Source: an uncultured Verrucomicrobiota bacterium
GTDB taxonomy: Bacteria; Verrucomicrobiota; Kiritimatiellia; SS1-B-03-39; UBA6053
Assembly: GCA_937127435.1 (NCBI GenBank)
Contig: CAKZLZ010000034.1
Location: 1 to 64,000, forward strand
Reading direction: 5' to 3'
DNA: 64,000 nucleotides
In this document: piece after piece, positions 57,451 through 64,000 of the stretch
Layout of the letters: the number at the start of each line of letters is the position of its first letter
How positions within the stretch are numbered: position 1 is the stretch's first letter
The notes under the pieces: generated by a model
The model's input: only the letters and a program-made list of their open reading frames with translations
What the model was told of the DNA's origin: nothing
The model's database searches: none
Made by a program: the position numbers and the translations under genes

Positions 57451-58221
57451 ATGATAAATTTGAAAGAACCGCAGGTCTCCTCCGTTTGTAAAAAGATGCT
57501 AACCGGAATCACCGGATTGTCTCTGGTAATGTTTCTGGTCGCCCATCTGATCGGAAATCTCACCTTGTTTGCCGGTCCCGATGTCTTTAATGCTTACGCG
57601 CAGTTCTTGCATCATTTCATGCATGGCATGTTCATCCGCATTGCCGAAGTGGGACTCTTGGGTTTCTTCGCGCTGCATATCTGGTCCGCCCTGAGCGTAC
57701 AGCGCAGCAAAAAGAAAGCCCGCCCTGCCGGATACGAAGTGAATGCCTACGCTGGTGGCGCCAGCAAAAAGAGTATTCACTCTTTATATATGGCCGTAAG
57801 CGGAATCACCATTCTGGTATTCATCATTATCCACCTGATCAACTTCAAGTATGCCGATCATGATGTGGTAGGAACCATGACCATGGAAAACGGTATTGAA
57901 GTCACCAATGTCTATAAACTGGTGGTCTTAACCTTCCAAGGCAACTTCGGATTGGTTCTCCTTTATATGGTCGCCATGGGCTTCCTCTGCTCCCACTTGC
58001 TGCACGGCATTTGGAGTGCGATTCAAAGTTTGGGACTCACCCGTCCTTCCACCATCCCCTACCTGAATTTGGTGGGAATGGCCATTGCCGTCGCCCTCGC
58101 GGTCGGCTTCCTCCTTCTGCCCTTGCTCATCTTCATGATGCGCGGCACTTTCGATCCCGACGCGGTTCCCGAATACGGAACCCACGCCCGCCTGATGCTC
58201 GCCCCCTGGATGCTCGGTTAA
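57451..58221 (+). CDS. sdhC: Succinate dehydrogenase/fumarate reductase cytochrome b subunit
   Basis: Five-TM cytochrome b; MLTGITGLSLVMFLVAHLIGNLTLFAGPDVFNAYAQFLHH; adjacent sdhA and sdhB. ATG 57451 with AAGGA RBS preferred over the listed 57421. Confidence 0.93.
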   Translation: MINLKEPQVSSVCKKMLTGITGLSLVMFLVAHLIGNLTLFAGPDVFNAYAQFLHHFMHGMFIRIAEVGLLGFFALHIWSALSVQRSKKKARPAGYEVNAYAGGASKKSIHSLYMAVSGITILVFIIIHLINFKYADHDVVGTMTMENGIEVTNVYKLVVLTFQGNFGLVLLYMVAMGFLCSHLLHGIWSAIQSLGLTRPSTIPYLNLVGMAIAVALAVGFLLLPLLIFMMRGTFDPDAVPEYGTHARLMLAPWMLG

Positions 58222-58245
58222 CCCATTTGAAACAAAGGTTCTAAA

Positions 58246-60171
58246 ATGATCAAAAAACCAACCCTCGACGCAAAAATCCCGGAAGGTCCCATCGGCGAAA
58301 AGTGGACCAATCACAAATTCAACATGAAATTGGTGAATCCGGCCAACAAACGGAAACACGAAGTCATCGTGGTCGGTTCCGGACTGGCCGGTGCCTCGGC
58401 CGCGGCCTCCCTCGGAGAACTCGGCTACAAAGTGAAATGCTTCTGCATTCAGGATTCCCCCCGCCGCGCCCACTCCGTGGCCGCTCAGGGAGGCATCAAC
58501 GCCGCGAAAAACTACCAAAATGACGGCGACAGTGTTTACCGTCTCTTTTACGACACTGTAAAAGGCGGAGATTTCCGTGCCCGCGAAGCCAATGTACACC
58601 GTCTGGCGGAAGTCAGTAACAGCATTATCGACCAATGTGTTGCCCAGGGTGTTCCTTTTGCCCGTGAATACGGCGGAACCTTGAGCAACCGTTCTTTCGG
58701 TGGCGCGCAAGTTTCACGTACCTTTTACGCACGTGGCCAGACCGGCCAGCAGTTGCTCCTCGGTGCCTACGGCGCCCTGATGCGTCAGGTGGATGCCGGC
58801 AGCGTGGAAATGTTCACCCGCCGGGAAATGCTGGACGTCGTGGTCGTCGACGGCAAAGCCCGCGGCATCATTGTCCGCAATCTGGTCAGTGGCGAACTCG
58901 AAGAGTACGCCGCCGACGCGGTACTGCTTTGCACCGGCGGATATTCCACCGTATTCTATCTGAGTACCAACGCGGTAAACTGCAACGCAACCGCCGCCTG
59001 GCGCTGCTACAAGAAAGGCGCTCATTTCGCCAATCCTTGTTTCACGCAGATTCACCCGACCTGTATTCCCCGTTTTGGTGAAACCCAATCCAAACTCACC
59101 CTGATGAGTGAATCCCTCCGCAATGACGGTCGGGTATGGGTTCCCAAAAAGAAAGAAGACGACCGCAAACCCATCGATATTCCCGAAGCGGAACGTGACT
59201 ATTATCTGGAAACCAAATATCCGGCCTTCGGAAACCTGGTTCCCCGCGATATCGCCTCCCGGAACGCTGAAGAAGTTTGTGTGCAGGGACGCGGCGTAGG
59301 CCCCACCGGTTACGCGGTCTACCTCGACTTTGCGGATGCCATCAACCGCCTGGGTAAAGATGTGATCGCCGCCCGTTATGGCAATCTCTTTGCCATGTAT
59401 CATGAAATTACCGGTGACGATCCCTACGAAACCCCGATGATGATTTATCCCGCCCCGCATTATACCATGGGCGGACTCTGGGTGGATTACAACTTGATGA
59501 CCACCATCGAAGGTCTGTTCGCACTGGGAGAAGCCAACTTCTCCGATCACGGTGCCAACCGCCTCGGGGCTTCCGCTCTGATGCAGGGTCTGGCCGACGG
59601 GTACTTTGTGATCCCCTACACCCTGGGCAACTACCTCGCCACCGAAAAACCGGCACCGGTAAATACCAATGCCCCGGAATTCGCGGAAGCGAGAAAACAG
59701 GTCAGCCAAGGCATTAAAGACCTCATGAACATCAACGGCAAAACCACCGCCGATGAGATTCACCGTCAACTGGGCGATGTCATGATCGAATACGTCGGCA
59801 TGTCCCGCTCGGAAGAAGGTCTGAAAAAAGCCCTGAAGAAAATCCCGGAAATCCGCAAGAAGTTCTACGAGGATCTCTGCATTCCCGGAAATACCAAAGA
59901 CTATAACAAAGAGCTGGAAAAAGCTGCCCGGGTAGCTGACTTCCTCGAACTGGGTGAACTCATGGCCCGTGACGCACTGGAACGTAAAGAATCCTGTGGC
60001 GGACACTACCGGGTGGAATCCCAGGACGAAGAAGGCGAAGCCAAACGCGACGACGAAAACTTCTGTCACGGCGCAGTATGGAAATTCAAGGGCGAAGGCA
60101 AAGTGCCTGAACGCCTGATCGAAGAACTCCATTACGAACACGTCATTCCCAGCAACCGCAGTTACAAATAA
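58246..60171 (+). CDS. sdhA: Succinate dehydrogenase/fumarate reductase flavoprotein subunit
   Basis: 641 aa; [80 protein letters not shown]. Confidence 0.97.
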   Translation: MIKKPTLDAKIPEGPIGEKWTNHKFNMKLVNPANKRKHEVIVVGSGLAGASAAASLGELGYKVKCFCIQDSPRRAHSVAAQGGINAAKNYQNDGDSVYRLFYDTVKGGDFRAREANVHRLAEVSNSIIDQCVAQGVPFAREYGGTLSNRSFGGAQVSRTFYARGQTGQQLLLGAYGALMRQVDAGSVEMFTRREMLDVVVVDGKARGIIVRNLVSGELEEYAADAVLLCTGGYSTVFYLSTNAVNCNATAAWRCYKKGAHFANPCFTQIHPTCIPRFGETQSKLTLMSESLRNDGRVWVPKKKEDDRKPIDIPEAERDYYLETKYPAFGNLVPRDIASRNAEEVCVQGRGVGPTGYAVYLDFADAINRLGKDVIAARYGNLFAMYHEITGDDPYETPMMIYPAPHYTMGGLWVDYNLMTTIEGLFALGEANFSDHGANRLGASALMQGLADGYFVIPYTLGNYLATEKPAPVNTNAPEFAEARKQVSQGIKDLMNINGKTTADEIHRQLGDVMIEYVGMSRSEEGLKKALKKIPEIRKKFYEDLCIPGNTKDYNKELEKAARVADFLELGELMARDALERKESCGGHYRVESQDEEGEAKRDDENFCHGAVWKFKGEGKVPERLIEELHYEHVIPSNRSYK

Positions 60172-60194
60172 ACCCTTCTCCAAGGTCAAAACAC

Positions 60195-60938
60195 ATGAAA
60201 GTAAATCTCAAAATTTGGCGGCAGGCAGGACCGGATGCACCCGGTAAGCTGGTCGATTATAGCGTGGAAAATATTGATCCTTCCCAGTCTTTTCTGGAAA
60301 TGCTCGATACCCTGAACGAACAACTGGTCAAATCCGGCCAGGAACCGGTCGCCTTCGAAAGTGACTGCCGTGAAGGGATCTGCGGAAACTGCGGTCTGGT
60401 CATCAACGGCGTCGCCCACGGTGCCAAGGGCGGCTGTACCACCTGTGAAATCCGCATGCGTCAATACAATGACGGCGACACCATCACCGTGGAACCCTTC
60501 CGCGCCAGAGCCTTCCCGCTGATCAAAGATCTGGTGGTCAACCGTACCGCCTTTGACCGGATTATGAGCAAAGGCGGATATGTCGCCATGAATGCCGGTT
60601 CCGCCCAGGATGCAAACCTGCAACCCATTCACCAGGACCTGGCCGAAGCGGCCATGGATGCAGCCTCCTGCATCGGTTGTGGTGCCTGTGTCGCTGCCTG
60701 CCCCAATGCAAGCGCCAGTCTGTTTGTGGGTGCAAAAGTTTCTCAATACACCTGGTTGCCCCAGGGACAGGTGGAACGCAGCACCCGCGCCTTAAAAATG
60801 GTCAAACAAATGGACAGCGAAGGCTTCGGCGATTGCTCCAACCACGCGGAATGTGAAGCGGTATGCCCGAAAGAGATTTCCATCGCCAACATCAGCCGTA
60901 TGCGGCGTGAATTCTCCAAAGCGCTGTTTGCACGTTAA
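60195..60938 (+). CDS. sdhB: Succinate dehydrogenase/fumarate reductase iron-sulfur subunit
   Basis: 247 aa; ESDCREGICGNCGLVINGVAHG...TTCEI and ASCIGCGACVAACPNASASLF. Confidence 0.97.
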   Translation: MKVNLKIWRQAGPDAPGKLVDYSVENIDPSQSFLEMLDTLNEQLVKSGQEPVAFESDCREGICGNCGLVINGVAHGAKGGCTTCEIRMRQYNDGDTITVEPFRARAFPLIKDLVVNRTAFDRIMSKGGYVAMNAGSAQDANLQPIHQDLAEAAMDAASCIGCGACVAACPNASASLFVGAKVSQYTWLPQGQVERSTRALKMVKQMDSEGFGDCSNHAECEAVCPKEISIANISRMRREFSKALFAR

Positions 60939-60971
60939 GCAACCGCGACACCGCTCTCCAGCGGTGAACCA

Positions 60972-61005
60972 AAAAAAACCTCATGGCAACATGAGGTTTT
61001 TTTTG
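60972..61005. terminator. Bidirectional-type intrinsic terminator after sdhB
   Basis: AAAAAAAACCTCATG-gcaa-CATGAGGTTTTTTTT, perfect. Confidence 0.95.
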
Positions 61006-61329
61006 TGCTGTTGGAAAACACCTCTTTTCATTTTCGACGACCCAAATGCCTTTTCAGTCCCGCATACCCGGGTTCCGCGTACCCTTCGCGTAAACGCTTG
61101 GAACTCTACCTCTGGTTTTTGCGCGGGTTTTAGATTCAAGTTCCGACTTCAGGTGCAGCCGTAGTTCCATCGCCCCGATGGAAAACGAATGCTTTCGTAT
61201 TTACCGCGGGGGCCCCTGGCCGCTGGGGCGTCCTTCGGGCAGGCGCGGAACTACGCCTTGAAACTTCAGGAGCCGAACCATCTGGGATGGAACCCGGAAC
61301 GTTCCCGCCGGCTTTTGCGCGGATGTCGA

Positions 61330-61549
61330 GTTCGGAGTCCCGCCTTCAGGCGGTTCGACGGAACGCCTTCAGGCTTCCGGTTTCGGAACCCGGGTTCCGC
61401 ACAGCCCTTCGCGTAAACGCTTGGGATGAACCCTCTAAAGATGGAACTCTGAACTTTCCCAATGGGAACAGAGGCTGGGTTCGGAGTCCCGACTTCAGGC
61501 GGTTCGACGGAATGCCTTCAGGCTTCCGGTTTCAGAACCCGGGTTCCGC
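61330..61549. repeat. Two 71-bp direct repeats (61330-61400, 61479-61549), 149-bp period
   Basis: GTTCGGAGTCCCGMCTTCAGGCGGTTCGACGGAAYGCCTTCAGGCTTCCGGTTTCRGAACCCGGGTTCCGC, 3 mismatches; partial related copy at about 61062-61165. Confidence 0.9.
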
Positions 61550-61555
61550 GCACCC

Positions 61556-62611
61556 TCAAGCCGGAATATCGTCAGACAGATCCGGCTCATTGCTTCCTCC
61601 CGAGGAAGCCCGGATTTTCAGCGTCGGTTCGAAAACCTTTTGCTCCACTGATTTCCCTTCTCTGATTTGCATCAGCATTTCCACCGCAAGTTTCCCCCGG
61701 GGATAGTTTAATTGGTTTACAGACGAAAGCGAAGGAAGGGAGTACGCACAAAACGGGGAGTCATCCACACCGATCACCAATAAATCATCCGGGGTTTTGA
61801 TTCCGGCAGCCGTAAAGGTGTTCATTAATCCGGCGGCCAGCGTATCCGATTGCGCCACCACCCCGTCCGGAATTTGGCCGGCATCAATCCAATGTTTGGC
61901 GGCCGCGACCCCTGACTGATAACCAAAACTACTCTCCCCGCACTGATAGATCCATTTGTCTTCAATCTGCATACCCGCTTCCTTCATGGCTTTTTTGTAG
62001 CCCGCAGTACGATTTTCCATTACCGCCACATGGCCGATGGTTTTACAGCCCTGTTCAATCAGATGCTTGGTGGGAAGCTCCCCGGTGGCGATGACATTTA
62101 CCCCGACATTGGGCAGATCAGGATGCAGCGCCTCCTCGACGATGGTCACCATCGGCAAACCATCTTTCTGTAAATCCATGATCACTTCACACAATTCCCG
62201 GTGGGGAACCCCGCCAACGATCAACCCGTCCACCAATCCCCGGTGCGCAGACTCACACACTTCCAAAAACTCGGATTTCTGTTCGAAGAACCCCAACATT
62301 AACTTTTGATCGTACTCGTTGGATTTTTCAAAAATGCCGCGCACCATATAATCAACCAATGGACTTCCGCGTTCCCCGTGACGGTGAATCATCACCGAGA
62401 TACTGTTATGAAAGCCGGAGCGGAGCGAAAGGGCCGAACTGTTTTTCCGGTAGTTCCGCTCTTTCGCGACTTTCTTAATCTTTTCAGCAAGTTCATCCGA
62501 AACCCGCGTGTTTCCCAGACGATTGTTCAATACTTTGGATACTAAAGAAATTGAAACATCTAATTCCGTGGCGATATCCTTCAGTGAAACAGTCGGTAAC
62601 GTATAACTCAT
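61556..62611 (-). CDS. LacI-family transcriptional regulator
   Basis: 351 aa; VSLKDIATELDVSISLVSKVLNNRLGNTRVSDELAEKIKKVAKERNYRKN HTH; periplasmic-binding-protein-like domain. Confidence 0.95.
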   Translation of the reverse strand: MSYTLPTVSLKDIATELDVSISLVSKVLNNRLGNTRVSDELAEKIKKVAKERNYRKNSSALSLRSGFHNSISVMIHRHGERGSPLVDYMVRGIFEKSNEYDQKLMLGFFEQKSEFLEVCESAHRGLVDGLIVGGVPHRELCEVIMDLQKDGLPMVTIVEEALHPDLPNVGVNVIATGELPTKHLIEQGCKTIGHVAVMENRTAGYKKAMKEAGMQIEDKWIYQCGESSFGYQSGVAAAKHWIDAGQIPDGVVAQSDTLAAGLMNTFTAAGIKTPDDLLVIGVDDSPFCAYSLPSLSSVNQLNYPRGKLAVEMLMQIREGKSVEQKVFEPTLKIRASSGGSNEPDLSDDIPA

Positions 62612-63066
62612 AATAAATGACTATACCTTTAACATTTCGTCATAAAAGTCCTTACTGCAAAAAAGATACAGCCATAAAAGAGCAAAAAGGGATTTTTCGG
62701 ACCTCCAACCGGAAACAGCACCCTGGCCGTAATGTGCCGTCTAAAACGAGATAAAAACAGTACCCAACCCTTTTACACCCTTTAAAATCATCAGGGGTCC
62801 CCCAAAGGCATAAATCAATAAACTCTATAAATCTAAGTTTTGATCATTGCGTAAATTCAGAGGGATATGATAAAAATATTATCAATCCCCACTCACATTA
62901 TATTCAATCTGTTTTCCCGCCCTGTTTCCAAAAGTCTGTTTTAAGTCAGACCCATCCCGCTTTGTTACCCGACTCGCGGAGAAACGAACGGCACAAAACG
63001 CCACTGAACCAACCTTCCTAACCGATACGGTTCAACTTTAGACACAGCCCATAAGAATAAGAACCT

Positions 63067-64000
63067 ATGCAAAACCCATTCCCACGCTTCGTCATCTCTA
63101 TTGTAATCGGATGCCTCCCTATACTTTCTGCCCAAGTTTGGAATTGGTCAGGAGGCGCATGGGAACCTCTTTACAATATACTTGGTAGCCAGAACGACCC
63201 TGGATTTACCACGATTCCCATGGATGCCATCGTATCTGAATCCCCGGCCGAAATCACCCTGAGATTTTTTTCCGCTTCGAGCCCCAGCTCAGCAGATGTC
63301 AGTGGTGATTACGATATTTACCGTAAACATCCCGATGATTTAACTTGGGCAGATGGAGACGGAAAAATCGGTTCCGTCACCATCGGAACCGTTTTGACCA
63401 CCTGGACAGATACAAACGTAGTGGTGGGCGAACGTTATGAGTACGGGATCGCTCTCGCCTCTACCAGTAGTGGCGGTGATGGCAGTAGTGGCGATGATGC
63501 CCCTGGCAGCGGCGGAGGGTACACCCCGCCCCCTGTATTTATGAATGGAAATGTCATCGCCGGCATCAAAGCTGATATGACGGAAGCCCGTGGACGCGTC
63601 GCCTTGGTGCTCACCCGCGAAATCGCAGCCGCACTACCCGACGAACTTGCCACCTACGAAGCTGACCTTGTGCGTGACGGTTGGGTTGTGCACCGAATAT
63701 TGGTGGACCGTGCTCCGGATTATTTATCAAACGGCAGTGGGCCCAATGATGAGGATGGGATTCCCACCGCCCCTTATCCAGATGACCACGTGACCCTGAA
63801 AAGTCAGCTTGTTACGCTTTATCAACAATATCCGTCCGAACTAAAACAGGTCGTTCTCATCGGAAAAGTCCCGGTGGCCCGAAGCGGCACTGGATATTTC
63901 GGTCCCGATGGACACGGAAACAAAACCTCCTTTGCCGCAGACGCCTATTACGCGGACATGGACGGCATCTGGGAAGACAGCCGCAGCAATAAGCCCTATT
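63067..64000 (+). CDS. Secreted C25-peptidase-like protein (C-terminus cut by window end)
   Basis: ATG 63067: MQNPFPRFVISIVIGCLPILSAQVWNWSGGAWEPLY...; LKSQLVTLYQQYPSELKQVVLIGKVPVARSG...PDGHGNKTSFAADAYYADMDGIWEDS resembles the C25 (gingipain-type) region; open to window end. Confidence 0.7.
   Translation, partial: MQNPFPRFVISIVIGCLPILSAQVWNWSGGAWEPLYNILGSQNDPGFTTIPMDAIVSESPAEITLRFFSASSPSSADVSGDYDIYRKHPDDLTWADGDGKIGSVTIGTVLTTWTDTNVVVGERYEYGIALASTSSGGDGSSGDDAPGSGGGYTPPPVFMNGNVIAGIKADMTEARGRVALVLTREIAAALPDELATYEADLVRDGWVVHRILVDRAPDYLSNGSGPNDEDGIPTAPYPDDHVTLKSQLVTLYQQYPSELKQVVLIGKVPVARSGTGYFGPDGHGNKTSFAADAYYADMDGIWEDSRSNKPY

Noticed and set aside
58714-60189. 491-aa ORF antisense to sdhA
   Set aside because: sdhA on the opposite strand is a clear, conserved flavoprotein; the antisense ORF has no recognisable motifs and reflects codon-bias-driven lack of stops.

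Overview
This 64 kb window looks like chromosomal DNA from a PVC-group bacterium, most likely a Verrucomicrobia/Opitutae relative. That placement is inferred from a PEP-CTERM protein, the gene families present and repeat-rich spacers. Main blocks: (1) about 1-25 kb, a surface-polysaccharide locus with glycosyltransferases, a NeuB/NeuA/KdsC-type nonulosonate-like cassette containing a full-length transketolase, an ALDH and an SDR, plus three sulfotransferase-like proteins, an ABC exporter, a TylF-like methyltransferase, a GbsR/MarR-type regulator with a perfect palindromic operator candidate, and an MBOAT/SGNH-like pair; (2) menB, menH and menD with a PEP-CTERM gene and repeats inserted between menB and menH; (3) a Pit-type phosphate transporter; (4) housekeeping genes rpmE, prfA, prmC, tamA/tamB-like, ffh, proB and proA; (5) about 48.8-57.3 kb, a tandem array of six paralogous alpha/alpha-toroid (prenyltransferase/squalene-cyclase-repeat) proteins with mosaic sequence similarity, a shared 5' promoter-like motif and a conserved acidic C-terminal tail; (6) sdhC-sdhA-sdhB; (7) a LacI-type regulator divergent from a secreted C25-peptidase-like protein cut by the window end. 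Several families of palindromic or tandem intergenic repeats occur, including an exact 7 x 31 bp array with dispersed single copies. The strongest candidates for undescribed biology are the six-paralog toroid array and the transketolase-containing nonulosonate-like cassette. All calls come from reading the sequence and the supplied ORFs; no database search was run.
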